From NCBI RefSeq assembly GCF_039614715.1, contig NZ_CP154857.1:186001-250000 (forward strand): DNA of 64,000 nt, written 5' to 3'. The stretch comes from Microbacterium sp. AZCO (lineage in GTDB: Bacteria > Actinomycetota > Actinomycetes > Actinomycetales > Microbacteriaceae). A program made the position numbers and the translations under genes. Shown here one piece after another: positions 35,452 through 46,170 of the stretch. Numbering within the stretch: position 1 is the first letter of the stretch; each line of letters opens with the position of its first letter. The notes below the pieces were generated by a model, which made no database searches, was not told the DNA's origin, and worked only from the letters and a program-made list of their open reading frames with translations.

Positions 35452-35556
35452 CAGCGTTCCTCTCGACAAGACCGGTTCACCGGCCCTCCTGTGCGCTTTC
35501 GCGCCTCCCTCGCTGTCCCGCCGCGACGCCGCGGCATCCGTCACCCCGCAAGGATC

Positions 35557-37395
35557 ATGACTTCCACGCCTTCCCCCACCCACCTCTCGACGCCGCGTGC
35601 GCTCGCGAGGCTGCTGCCGTTCGCGAAGCCCGTGCTGCCGAGGCTCATCCTCGGCGCCGTCAGCGCGCTTGCGGCGAGCCTCGTCGCGCTCAGCATCCCG
35701 CTCGTCCTCGAAGCCGTCGTCGGCGGCCCCGTCGCGTCCGGCGACATGGCGCAGATCCTCTGGGGCTGCGCGCTCGTCCTCGCCCTCGGCCTCGCCGAGG
35801 CGGGTCTCATCTGGGCGCGGCGATGGTTCGTCCTGACCCCTGCCACGACCGTCGAATACGAGCTGCGCACCGGGTTCTACGAGCGTCTGCAGCGGCTGCC
35901 GGTCGCCTTCCACGACCGCTGGCAGTCGGGCCAGCTGCTCAGCCGCATGATGCAGGATCTGAGCCTGATCCGTCGCTGGGTGGCCTTCGGCCTCATCATG
36001 CTGCTCGTCAACGTGCTGACGATCGCCGTCGGCTCGCTCATCCTCTTCCGCTGGCACTGGGCGCTCGGCACGACGTTCCTCGTGTGCTCGCTGCCGCTCT
36101 GGTACGCCGGCTACCGCTTCGAGAAGCGCTACGGCGCGCTCACGCGGCAGAGCCAGGATCAGGCGGGCGACCTCGCCACGGCCGTGGAGGAGAGCGTGCA
36201 CGGCATCCGCGTGCTCAAGGCCTTCGGCCGCGGCAAGCACGCGCTGCGGAAGTTCGTCAGCCAGGCTGAGACCCTGCGGGAGACCGAGCTCGGCAAGGCG
36301 CGCGCCGTCGGCCTCATCTGGTTCTGGCTCGTGCTGCTGCCCGACATCGCGTTCGCCCTGTGCCTCGCGGTGGGGATCGTGCTCAATGTCACGGGTCAGC
36401 TCTCCGTGCCCGAGCTCTTCGCCTTCTTCGCCATGGCGACGGTGCTGCGCTGGCCGATGGAGTCGATCGGCTTCCTCTTCTCCTTCCTGCTCGACACGCG
36501 CACCGCGACCGACCGCATCTTCGAGGTGTTCGACGAGCAGAACACGATCATCGACCCCGAGCGCCCCGACACGATCCGGGCGCCCCGCGGCGAGCTCGTC
36601 TTCGAGGAGGTGCACTTCCGCTACCAGGATGCGCCGGCGACCCAGCGCGACCTGCTCGACGGCGTCGACCTGGTCCTGAGGCCGGGCGAGACGATGGCGC
36701 TCGTGGGTCTCACGGGGTCGGGCAAGACGACCCTGACCACCCTTCCCACGCGCCTTTACGACGTCACCGCGGGCCGCGTCCTGCTCGACGGCGTGGACGT
36801 CCGCGACCTGACGCTCGCCGAGCTCCGCACGCACATCTCGATGGCCTTCGAGGACGCGACGCTCTTCTCCTCGTCGGTGCGCGAGAACGTGCTGCTCGGG
36901 CGTGCCGACCTCGACGCGAACAGTCCTGAAGGCGAAGCGGTGCTCGACGAGGCCCTGGGCGTGGCCCAGGCGTCGTTCGTCCACGACCTTCCGGACGGCG
37001 TCGACACCATCATCGGCGAGGAGGGCCTCTCGCTCTCGGGCGGCCAGCGTCAGCGCCTCGCGCTTGCGCGGGCGGTCGCGGCGAAGCCGGCGGTGCTCGT
37101 GCTCGACGACCCGCTGTCCGCGCTCGACGTCGACACCGAAGCGCTCGTGGAAGAGGCGCTCCGCCGAGTGCTCGCCGACACGACGGCGCTCATCGTCGCG
37201 CATCGCCCGTCCACCGTCGCCCTGGCCGACCGCGTCGCCCTCCTCGAGGGCGGCCGCGTGACAGCCGTGGGCACCCACTCCGACCTGCTCCGCACCAGTG
37301 AGCACTACCGACACGTGATCTCGAGTCTCGAGGTCGAAGAGGCCCGGCTCCGTGGGCTTCAGGAGCCCCAGGAAGCGAAGGAGGTGGCCCGATGA
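35557..37395 (+). CDS. ABC exporter half-transporter, subunit with degenerate catalytic site
   Basis: 612 residues: six membrane helices (residues about 20-310) and an ATPase domain (from about 340). Walker A is GLTGSGKT, the signature [16 protein letters not shown] is canonical, but Walker B reads [12 protein letters not shown], so the catalytic glutamate is aspartate. The partner gene has the normal glutamate but an altered signature. This is the pattern of heterodimeric multidrug exporters with one active and one degenerate nucleotide site. The start is ATG 35557 with AAGGA upstream. It is joined to the next gene by an ATGA overlap and preceded by a leader ORF, which suggests induction by a translation-active compound. 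Confidence 0.92.
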   Translation: MTSTPSPTHLSTPRALARLLPFAKPVLPRLILGAVSALAASLVALSIPLVLEAVVGGPVASGDMAQILWGCALVLALGLAEAGLIWARRWFVLTPATTVEYELRTGFYERLQRLPVAFHDRWQSGQLLSRMMQDLSLIRRWVAFGLIMLLVNVLTIAVGSLILFRWHWALGTTFLVCSLPLWYAGYRFEKRYGALTRQSQDQAGDLATAVEESVHGIRVLKAFGRGKHALRKFVSQAETLRETELGKARAVGLIWFWLVLLPDIAFALCLAVGIVLNVTGQLSVPELFAFFAMATVLRWPMESIGFLFSFLLDTRTATDRIFEVFDEQNTIIDPERPDTIRAPRGELVFEEVHFRYQDAPATQRDLLDGVDLVLRPGETMALVGLTGSGKTTLTTLPTRLYDVTAGRVLLDGVDVRDLTLAELRTHISMAFEDATLFSSSVRENVLLGRADLDANSPEGEAVLDEALGVAQASFVHDLPDGVDTIIGEEGLSLSGGQRQRLALARAVAAKPAVLVLDDPLSALDVDTEALVEEALRRVLADTTALIVAHRPSTVALADRVALLEGGRVTAVGTHSDLLRTSEHYRHVISSLEVEEARLRGLQEPQEAKEVAR

Positions 37396-39209
37396 GCACC
37401 GCGACCGTCAACGGAACGACGGGCGAAGACCGCTCCGACTACACCCGCGAGGAGAGCCGGCAGATCCGGCGCCGCTCCCTGCGCCTGCTCGGCTCGCTTG
37501 TGAGCCCGCTGCGCTGGCAGCTCGTGCTCGCCGCCGCGGTGATCATCGCCTCGACGATCCTCCGCGTCATCGGCCCCGCCCTGATCGCCTACGGCATCGA
37601 CACGGCGCTTCCCGCCGTGGTGCAGGAGGCGAACTGGATGCCGACGATCATGGTCGTCGCCGTCTACCTCGCCTCCGCGCTCGGCGGCGCGGCCCTCATC
37701 GGGTGGTACGTCGTCGTGGCGGCGCGCCTCACGCAGGCGGTCATGCTCGAGCTGCGCAAGCGCATCTTCCTGCACACGCAGCGGCTGAGCCTCGAGTTCC
37801 ACGAGTCGTACACGTCGGGCCGCATCATCTCGCGCCAGACGAGCGACCTCGACTCGATCCGCGAGCTGCTCGACGGCGGACTCAACGAGCTCGTGTCCGG
37901 GATCCTGTACGGCGGGTTCACGCTCATCATGCTGTTCCTCATCGACTGGCAGTCCGGTGCGGTGCTGTTCGTGATGGGCATCCCGATGCTGCTGCTCATG
38001 CGCTGGTTCTATCTGCGTTCGCAGGTCGCCTACCGCGAGTCGCGGGTCGTGAGCGCGAAGGTCATCGTGCACTTCGTCGAGACGATGACGGGCATCCGCG
38101 CGGTCAAGGCGTTCCGCAAGGAGCCCCGCAACGACGACCGCTTCGGCGAGCTCGCCGGCCAGTACCGCGACGTCAACCTCCGGACCATCCGGATCTTCGG
38201 CACGTTCGAACCGGGTCTCATCGCGATCTCCGCGCTGTCGCTCGCGCTCGTCCTCCTGTGGGGCGGCTACCGCGTCTCGACGGGTGCGCTCGAAGTCGGC
38301 GTGCTCCTGGCGGCGGTGCTCTACGTCCGCAACTTCTTCTCGCCGATGCAGGAGGTCGCGTTCTTCCTGAACTCGTACCAGTCCGCGACGGCGGCGCTCG
38401 AGAAGGTGTCGGGCGTGCTGGAGGAGGAGCCGACGGTTCCCGACCCCGTCAAGCCGGTCGACCTCTGGAGCGCCCGCGGGCACGTGCGCTTCGACGGAGT
38501 GACGTTCGGGTACAACGGCGAGCGGACGGTGCTGCCGGACTTCACGCTCGACATCCCGGCCGGTCAGACGATCGCTCTGGTCGGCACGACGGGTGCCGGC
38601 AAGTCGACGCTCGCCAAGCTCGTGTCGCGGTTCTACGACCCCACGGTCGGTCGCGTGACGCTCGACGGCGTCGACCTGCGCTCGCTGCACCCGAAGGATC
38701 TGCGCCGCGCCATCGTCATGGTGACGCAGGAGGCGTACCTGTTCAGCGGCTCGGTCGCCGACAACATCGCGCTCGGCAAGCCGGACGCGACGCTCGACGA
38801 GATCAAGGCCGCCGCACGCGCGGTCGGCGCGGACGCCTTCATCGAGGAGCTGCCCGACGGCTACGGCACCGACGTCAACAAGCGCGGCGGCCGCGTCTCC
38901 GCCGGGCAGCGGCAGCTGATCTCGTTCGCACGGGCGTTCCTCGCCGACCCCGCGGTGCTCATCCTCGACGAGGCGACCGCCTCGCTCGACATCCCGAGCG
39001 AGCGGCTCATCCAGGACGCCCTCCAGACGCTCCTGGCCGACCGCACCGCGATCATCATCGCCCACCGCCTCTCGACGGTCGCGATCGCCGACCGCGTGCT
39101 CGTCATGGAGTACGGCCGCATCATCGAGGACGACACCCCCGAGGCCCTCATCGAGGGCACGGGCAAGTTCGCCCAGCTGCACGCCGCCTGGCGCGAATCG
39201 CTGGTCTGA
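37392..39209 (+). CDS. ABC exporter half-transporter, catalytic subunit
   Basis: 605 residues: six membrane helices, then the ATPase domain with Walker [10 protein letters not shown]-loop [10 protein letters not shown] and Walker [13 protein letters not shown] with its catalytic glutamate, then the H-loop [10 protein letters not shown]. The ABC signature is altered to [15 protein letters not shown]. In a heterodimer this signature pairs with the partner's Walker A, so the degenerate site is formed by the partner's Asp and this Ser-Ala-Gly. The gene ends at a GGATGCC-type terminator. Confidence 0.92.
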   Translation: MSTATVNGTTGEDRSDYTREESRQIRRRSLRLLGSLVSPLRWQLVLAAAVIIASTILRVIGPALIAYGIDTALPAVVQEANWMPTIMVVAVYLASALGGAALIGWYVVVAARLTQAVMLELRKRIFLHTQRLSLEFHESYTSGRIISRQTSDLDSIRELLDGGLNELVSGILYGGFTLIMLFLIDWQSGAVLFVMGIPMLLLMRWFYLRSQVAYRESRVVSAKVIVHFVETMTGIRAVKAFRKEPRNDDRFGELAGQYRDVNLRTIRIFGTFEPGLIAISALSLALVLLWGGYRVSTGALEVGVLLAAVLYVRNFFSPMQEVAFFLNSYQSATAALEKVSGVLEEEPTVPDPVKPVDLWSARGHVRFDGVTFGYNGERTVLPDFTLDIPAGQTIALVGTTGAGKSTLAKLVSRFYDPTVGRVTLDGVDLRSLHPKDLRRAIVMVTQEAYLFSGSVADNIALGKPDATLDEIKAAARAVGADAFIEELPDGYGTDVNKRGGRVSAGQRQLISFARAFLADPAVLILDEATASLDIPSERLIQDALQTLLADRTAIIIAHRLSTVAIADRVLVMEYGRIIEDDTPEALIEGTGKFAQLHAAWRESLV

Positions 39210-39217
39210 CTCCTCAG

Positions 39218-39266
39218 ACGATGGATGCCGCCCCCGCGCCCTGCGCCGGGTGGCGGCATCCGTCGT
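39218..39266 (+). terminator. Terminator after the ABC exporter operon
   Basis: ACGATGGATGCCGCC (39218-39232) pairs with GGCGGCATCCGTCGT (39252-39266), 14 of 15 pairs, around a 19-nt loop. It starts 9 nt after the stop. The heptamer GGATGCC is again inside the stem. Confidence 0.75.
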
Positions 39267-39290
39267 CATGGGTGCCGGGCACGCCGCGAA

Positions 39291-39360
39291 GTCGGAGATC
39301 ACCGCGGCGTCGGACCGATCCGGGCGGGCGCCTCCTGCGCTGTGCGGATCTCCGACGAAC
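39291..39360. repeat. REP-like palindromic element, copy 1
   Basis: GTCGGAGATC (39291-39300) and GATCTCCGAC (39347-39356) are exact complements at the ends of a 66-bp element with an inner GTCGGA copy. The whole aligns with 55371-55441, which has the same ends and inner parts. It lies between convergent genes (ABC exporter and GNAT). Confidence 0.6.
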
Positions 39361-39399
39361 CGGCGCCCAGGGACGAGCGCGCGCCGAAGAACCGGGGAC

Positions 39400-39852
39400 T
39401 TAGAGCCGCAGCTCCGCGATGACCTCGCCGTACTCGGTCTCGCCGACGGCCGTGAAGCCGACGCGCTGGAAGAACGCCTCGGGGCCGCCCTCGCCGGCTT
39501 CGTAGATGACGTCGACGTGGTCCTTGCCGCGCGTGCGCGCCTCTTCGAGGAGCTTCTCGACGGCGAAGCGGCCGACGCCGCGACCCTGGTCGTCGGCGTC
39601 GACGTTGATGCGCCACAGCACGGAGCGGAAGTGCTCCTCGGGCGCGTCGTCGTCGAAGTTGGCGCTGACGAAACCGACCACCTCGTCGCCGTCGAGCACG
39701 ACGCGCTGCCACGCGGTCGCGGGGTTCGCGACGGCGCCGGCCACGGCGTAGGAGATAGGCGCCAGGAACTGCTCCTGGCCCGGCTTGAGGGACAGGTTGT
39801 TGACGGCCACGATCGTGCTCGCGGACAGTTCCACCAGTCGCAGGTCACCCAT
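39400..39852 (-). CDS. GNAT-family N-acetyltransferase
   Basis: 150 residues. The acetyl-CoA motif is DDQGRGVGRFAVEKLLEEA (Q/R-x-x-G-x-G/A) and the C-terminal strand is FFQRVGFTAVGE. Similar proteins include spermidine-type acetyltransferases, but the substrate cannot be given. The start is ATG 39852 (MGDLRLVELSAS); TAACCT lies 7 nt upstream, again a leaderless layout, and no ribosome-binding site is present. It is divergent from icd. Confidence 0.85.
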   Translation of the reverse strand: MGDLRLVELSASTIVAVNNLSLKPGQEQFLAPISYAVAGAVANPATAWQRVVLDGDEVVGFVSANFDDDAPEEHFRSVLWRINVDADDQGRGVGRFAVEKLLEEARTRGKDHVDVIYEAGEGGPEAFFQRVGFTAVGETEYGEVIAELRL

Positions 39853-39914
39853 AGCGCACAGGTTAGCCGTAACCGGCGGCATCCGGCACGCCCGAGTCGT
39901 CCGGTGACGGGGAG

Positions 39915-39934
39915 ATATCTCGATGTCAAGATAG
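39915..39934. promoter_or_regulatory. Operator-like palindrome overlapping the icd -35 region
   Basis: ATATCTCGATGTCAAGATAG matches the reverse of the sucC element at 16 of 20 positions. A -10 box TAGTCT lies at 39949-39954; the -35 position (39926-39931) falls inside the palindrome, so binding would block RNA polymerase. The icd GTG follows at 39984 with GAAGGAGA upstream. Confidence 0.6.
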
Positions 39935-39983
39935 TTTTCCGGTTGCGATAGTCTGGTTCGGCATCCCGAAGGAGACCCCTGAC

Positions 39984-42203
<2,220 letters not shown>

Positions 42204-42222
42204 GTCGCAGAGACATCGAAGG

Positions 42223-42254
42223 AGAGTGGATGCCCCGCCCGGGGCATCCACTCT
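42223..42254 (+). terminator. Terminator between icd and the GH42 gene
   Basis: AGAGTGGATGCCCCG (42223-42237) and CGGGGCATCCACTCT (42240-42254) are exact complements, a 15-bp stem with almost no loop, followed by TCTCATTCC. It lies between two convergent genes and can act on both transcripts. The heptamer GGATGCC is in the stem. Confidence 0.9.
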
Positions 42255-42272
42255 TCTCATTCCTGCCGCGGG

Positions 42273-44306
42273 TCAGCTCTCGCGCACGACCGCGACGCCG
42301 CCCGCGGGAAGCGCGAGGCTGCCGGACACCTCGGCGCCCGCGACGAGCTCGAACCCGATCGCGGGCACGACGGCATCCGTCTCGCCGTGGTTGATGAGGA
42401 AGAGCCACGACCGCTCCTCGCCGACGCGGCGGACCGCCTCGACGCGGGCGACCACGGGGACACGCGGGGTGACCCCCGACGCCGCGACGACGCGCTCGAC
42501 GAGGTCGTCGAATTCGTCGCGAATGTCGGCGGAGACGTACCACGCCTCTCCCTCGCCCACGCGGCGACGGGTGACCGCGGGCAGCCCGCTCAGCGGCCCC
42601 GAGGCGTACGCGTCGACCACCTCCGCGTCGACGGCCCGCAGCCGCTCCGTCCAGTCCACGGCGACGGCGCCCGACGCGAGCAGGCTCTCGTCGCCCTCGA
42701 GGAGCGGGGCGAACTCCTCCCCGAACACGCCGAGCACCTCCCGGAAGGCGCCGGGGTAGCCGCCCGTGCGGATGCGGTTCTCCTCGTCGACGATGCCCGA
42801 CAGGTGCCCGATGACGACGGTGGCGCCGGCCGCGGCGGCATCCCGGATCGCATCGGCGAAAGAGTCGTCGACGGCGTACAGTCCCGGCACGACGATCAGG
42901 CCATACCGGGCGAGATCGGCGGAGGGCGCCACGACATCCGGCACCAGCCCCCGGGCCGAGAGCGCCTCGTGCCACCGTCGTCCCGCAGCCTCGATCGGGT
43001 AGTCGTGCAGGGGCTTCTGCCCCTCCTCCCACGCCCACTTCGCCGGGATGTCGGCGACGATCGCGACGGACGAGGGCTCGACGAGACTGCCGGCGACCTC
43101 GCCGATCCGATTCAGGATGCCGCCGAGCCGGACGACCTCGCGCCACTGCTGAGTCCGGGTCCCGGCATGCGGCACGAGTCCGGAGTGGTACTGCTCGACG
43201 CCGGAGGCGGAGGCCCGCCACTGGAAGAAGAGGGCCCCGTCGGAGCCGTGCGCGATGTACTGGACGCTGTGGCGGATCGCCTCACCGGCGACCTTCGGCG
43301 CATTGCGCCGCTGCCAGTTGACGGCGCTGATCGACTGCTCCATGACGAGCCACGGCCGGCGGCGGTCCAGCCCGCGGGCCCGCGACGCGACGAACGCCAG
43401 CTCCCGCTCGCGGTGCGGATCGGCCGCCTTCGTGTAGTGGTCGATCGCGACGACGTCGAGGTCGTCCACCCACCCGGCGTAGTCGGCGACGCTGCCGCCG
43501 ACGTCGAGCATGAGGTTCGTCGTGATCGGGGTCGCGACCCCGGCCGCGCGCAGCGCGTCGCGTTCGCGGCGGAACTGTGCGAGGTGCTCGTCGGAGGAGA
43601 AGCGGTCGAACGCGAGCAGCATCGACGGATTCTGTCCCGACTCGCTCGCGAGCGGGGCGATGACGTCGTCGAACGAGCGGTACCTCAGGCCCCACACCGC
43701 CGTGCCCCATGCTCGATTGAGCGCCTCGATCGTGCCGTACCGCTCCCGCGTCCAGGCCCGGAACGCGTCCGACGAAACGTCGCAGAAGCACAGCCGGTTT
43801 CCGCCCCCGAGCTCGTTGCCCACGTGCCACATCCGCACCGCCGGGTGGTCGCCGTAGCGCTCGCCGAGCCGCCGCGCGATGCGGGTCGAGTACTCGTGCC
43901 ACGTGGGGTGGCTCGCGCACCAGCCGAGACGCCCGCCCGGGTGATACCGGATGCCGCGCCGGTCGACCGGGATGATCTCCGGGTGTGCGCGGTGCAGCCA
44001 CGTGGGGGGAGCCGCGGTCGGCGTCGCGAGGTCGATCCCGATGCCGCGGTCGTGGAGCAGCCCCACGACCTCGTCGAACCAGTCCCACTCCCACACGTCG
44101 TCGTCGACCTCGACGAACGCCCACGAGAAGACGCCGAGTGTGACCGTCGTCACGCCCGCCTCCCGCATGAGCGCGACGTCCTCCCGCCACACCGACGCAT
44201 CCCACTGCTCGGGGTTGTAGTCGCCGCCGAAGAGCAGCCGGCCGTCGGCCGCCGGCGCCGGCCGACCTGCGCCCGCCGCGAGGTGCGCCGGTCGGCCGCC
44301 CGTCAC
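42273..44306 (-). CDS. GH42 beta-galactosidase
   Basis: 677 residues. The TIM barrel starts GGDYNPEQWDASVWREDV, the GH42 opening. The acid/base is E165 in MWHVGNELGGGN and the nucleophile E323 in WLVMEQS. The Trp-rich QWRASASGVEQYHSG and the trimerisation domain (from about residue 400) follow; the metal-site cysteines appear as LCFCD near 172-175. There is no signal peptide, so it acts inside the cell on imported oligosaccharides. It is the last gene of the seven-gene operon, coupled to the kinase gene by a GTGA overlap at GTG 44306. Confidence 0.93.
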   Translation of the reverse strand: MTGGRPAHLAAGAGRPAPAADGRLLFGGDYNPEQWDASVWREDVALMREAGVTTVTLGVFSWAFVEVDDDVWEWDWFDEVVGLLHDRGIGIDLATPTAAPPTWLHRAHPEIIPVDRRGIRYHPGGRLGWCASHPTWHEYSTRIARRLGERYGDHPAVRMWHVGNELGGGNRLCFCDVSSDAFRAWTRERYGTIEALNRAWGTAVWGLRYRSFDDVIAPLASESGQNPSMLLAFDRFSSDEHLAQFRRERDALRAAGVATPITTNLMLDVGGSVADYAGWVDDLDVVAIDHYTKAADPHRERELAFVASRARGLDRRRPWLVMEQSISAVNWQRRNAPKVAGEAIRHSVQYIAHGSDGALFFQWRASASGVEQYHSGLVPHAGTRTQQWREVVRLGGILNRIGEVAGSLVEPSSVAIVADIPAKWAWEEGQKPLHDYPIEAAGRRWHEALSARGLVPDVVAPSADLARYGLIVVPGLYAVDDSFADAIRDAAAAGATVVIGHLSGIVDEENRIRTGGYPGAFREVLGVFGEEFAPLLEGDESLLASGAVAVDWTERLRAVDAEVVDAYASGPLSGLPAVTRRRVGEGEAWYVSADIRDEFDDLVERVVAASGVTPRVPVVARVEAVRRVGEERSWLFLINHGETDAVVPAIGFELVAGAEVSGSLALPAGGVAVVRES

Positions 44307-45217
44307 GCGACGGCCCGGTGCACGGCCGAGGAGAGGGGATGCTCTGGCGAGAGGTCGGCGAGCGCGAGGGCGCCGTCGATGCCTTCGCCGCGCGGTGCGA
44401 CGAGCGTCACATCCTGCCGGTCGCGCGTGAGCTCGGCCGCGAACGCGTCATGCAGCCGCTGCGAGCGGAAGACGCCGCCGATCGCGCACACCGTGAAGTG
44501 CTCGTCGTCGCCTCGCTGCACGTTGGCGAGCGAGGTGAGCACGCTGTGCGCGAGCTCGCGGGCGGCTCGGTCGCTGATCGCCTGCGCGACGGCGTCGCCC
44601 TCGACGGAGAGCCGCGCGACCTCGGCCGCGAACGAGGCGACGATCCGCACGCGGTCCTCCGCGGCCTGCAGGTCGATGTACGCGCGCGAGAGGTCGGGCC
44701 AGAGGGCCCGCACGGGGTCGGTGAGCGCCGTCTGCCGGCCACGCCCGTCGTAGGCGCGCATCACCGCGTCCAACGCCTCGCGTCCGATCCAGTACCCGCT
44801 GCCGGCGTCGCCCATGATGTAGCCCCACCCGTCGACGCGGGACACGGCATCCACTCCCACCGCCAGCGTGACCACGCCCGTTCCGGCCGCGACCACTGCT
44901 CCGCGCGCATCGCCCAAGGCACCGAGGAACGATGTCGTGGAGTCGTGGGCGAGCGACGCCGCGCGGACGCCTGTGTCGCGCACGAGCGAGAGCAGCAGCC
45001 CCGCGTCGGCATCGCGGTCGGTGAGACCCGAGATGCCCGCCGTGACGATGTCGGGCGTCGATCCGGTGCGGGCGATCGCGCCGTGCACGACCTCCGCGAG
45101 CTGCGGCAGCAGCGGCTCGTGCGTGTCGATGCCCCGGAAGACGACGTCGGCGCCCTCCACCCGCACCTTCATGCCCGTCTGACCCGCGTCGATCGCGAGC
45201 ACCTGCATCCCCGTCAT
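44303..45217 (-). CDS. BadF/BadG-type sugar kinase (N-acetylglucosamine/glucosamine kinase-like)
   Basis: 304 residues with the actin-like ATPase fold: phosphate-1 loop LAIDAGQTGMKV at the N-terminus, AGISGLTD, then AAGTGVVTLAVG, the glycine-rich VDGWGYIMGDAGSGYWIGREAL, and CAIGGVFRS near the end. This is the family of the mammalian-like GlcNAc kinase and of bacterial glucosamine kinases. The start is ATG 45217, inside an ATGA overlap with the upstream gene; the frame is open further upstream, but that part belongs to the previous gene. A kinase of this family inside a mannoside operon hints that the substrate also contains an amino sugar. Confidence 0.85.
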   Translation of the reverse strand: MTGMQVLAIDAGQTGMKVRVEGADVVFRGIDTHEPLLPQLAEVVHGAIARTGSTPDIVTAGISGLTDRDADAGLLLSLVRDTGVRAASLAHDSTTSFLGALGDARGAVVAAGTGVVTLAVGVDAVSRVDGWGYIMGDAGSGYWIGREALDAVMRAYDGRGRQTALTDPVRALWPDLSRAYIDLQAAEDRVRIVASFAAEVARLSVEGDAVAQAISDRAARELAHSVLTSLANVQRGDDEHFTVCAIGGVFRSQRLHDAFAAELTRDRQDVTLVAPRGEGIDGALALADLSPEHPLSSAVHRAVA

Positions 45218-46170
45218 CGCAGCTCCCCACCGCTCATGACCCCGTACACCTCGCGAAGATACGCTCCCGCGGGCTTCCCGTACGGGCAATAGTCGTCGTT
45301 CGTCGCGGCTCCGCCCAGGGGGTAGAGCTGCGCGGGCCAGTCCCACAGCATGAATCCCTCCACCCAGTCGCGTTTGTCGCACGCCTCGAACATGGCCCGG
45401 TACCAGCGCAGCTGCTCATCGCCCGACGGTTCGCCCACGAGCGACCAGTCGTTGGGGCGCTCACCCGAGCCGGTGCGGCTGGGGCATCCCGCCTCCATGA
45501 AGAGGAACGGCTTCCCGGATGCCTCGACCACCGTCTCGATGCGGTCGAGCTCGCGCTCCCACGCGTCCATCGGGTAGTAGCCGCTCGACGAGATGACGTC
45601 GACGGCGTCCCACCACGTGAGGCGGTCCTCCTGGTACTTGTCGCAGTTGTAGGTGAGGAGCCCCGAGTAGACGCCGCGGATCTCGGCGATCAGCGCGCGC
45701 CACTCGGCCTCGCGCGCGTCGGCGCGCACCATCTCGCACCCGATGCAGAGCATCTCGCAGCCCTCGGCCTCGGCGAGTTCCGCGGCGTGCAGCAGGAAGA
45801 GCCGGTACGACGCGAACCACTCGCCCCACGTCGGCTCGCCGGGCACGTCCCGGTCGAAGAATCCGATGTGCGCGCGCCATGTGCCGTCGGCGCAGTTCAC
45901 GACGGGCTTGAGGCACACCTTGAGCCCCAGCGCCTTCGCGGCGCGGATCGCCCAGACGATCTCGTCGTCCGTCACCGTCGGCGCCTCGTCGAACGGGATC
46001 TCGGTCGAGAACGGCGTCGCCTGCACGGCCGCGTAGGCGAGGGCGGTCCAGGTGACGCCGTGGTCGGCCATGGCGGCGAGGGATGCCTCGGCCTCCGGCG
46101 TCGCCCACGTGCCGCGTGTGCCGACCCAACCCCACGTCATGCCGCAGACGGGCCCCCCGAGCACGCTCAC
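45214..46170 (-). CDS. GH113-like endo-beta-mannanase
   Basis: 318 residues, one TIM barrel without signal peptide or binding module. Typical segments are GMTWGWVGTRG, VCLKPVVNC, the acid/base site MLCIGCEM (E146) and the nucleophile site FLFMEAGCPS (E226). FMLWDWPAQLY near the end is another aromatic site segment. GH113 enzymes cleave beta-1,4-mannan chains. Its cytoplasmic location fits processing of imported manno-oligosaccharides. The start is GTG 46170, in a GTGA overlap with the GH2 gene. The family assignment is from motif resemblance and is not certain. Confidence 0.7.
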   Translation of the reverse strand: MSVLGGPVCGMTWGWVGTRGTWATPEAEASLAAMADHGVTWTALAYAAVQATPFSTEIPFDEAPTVTDDEIVWAIRAAKALGLKVCLKPVVNCADGTWRAHIGFFDRDVPGEPTWGEWFASYRLFLLHAAELAEAEGCEMLCIGCEMVRADAREAEWRALIAEIRGVYSGLLTYNCDKYQEDRLTWWDAVDVISSSGYYPMDAWERELDRIETVVEASGKPFLFMEAGCPSRTGSGERPNDWSLVGEPSGDEQLRWYRAMFEACDKRDWVEGFMLWDWPAQLYPLGGAATNDDYCPYGKPAGAYLREVYGVMSGGELR

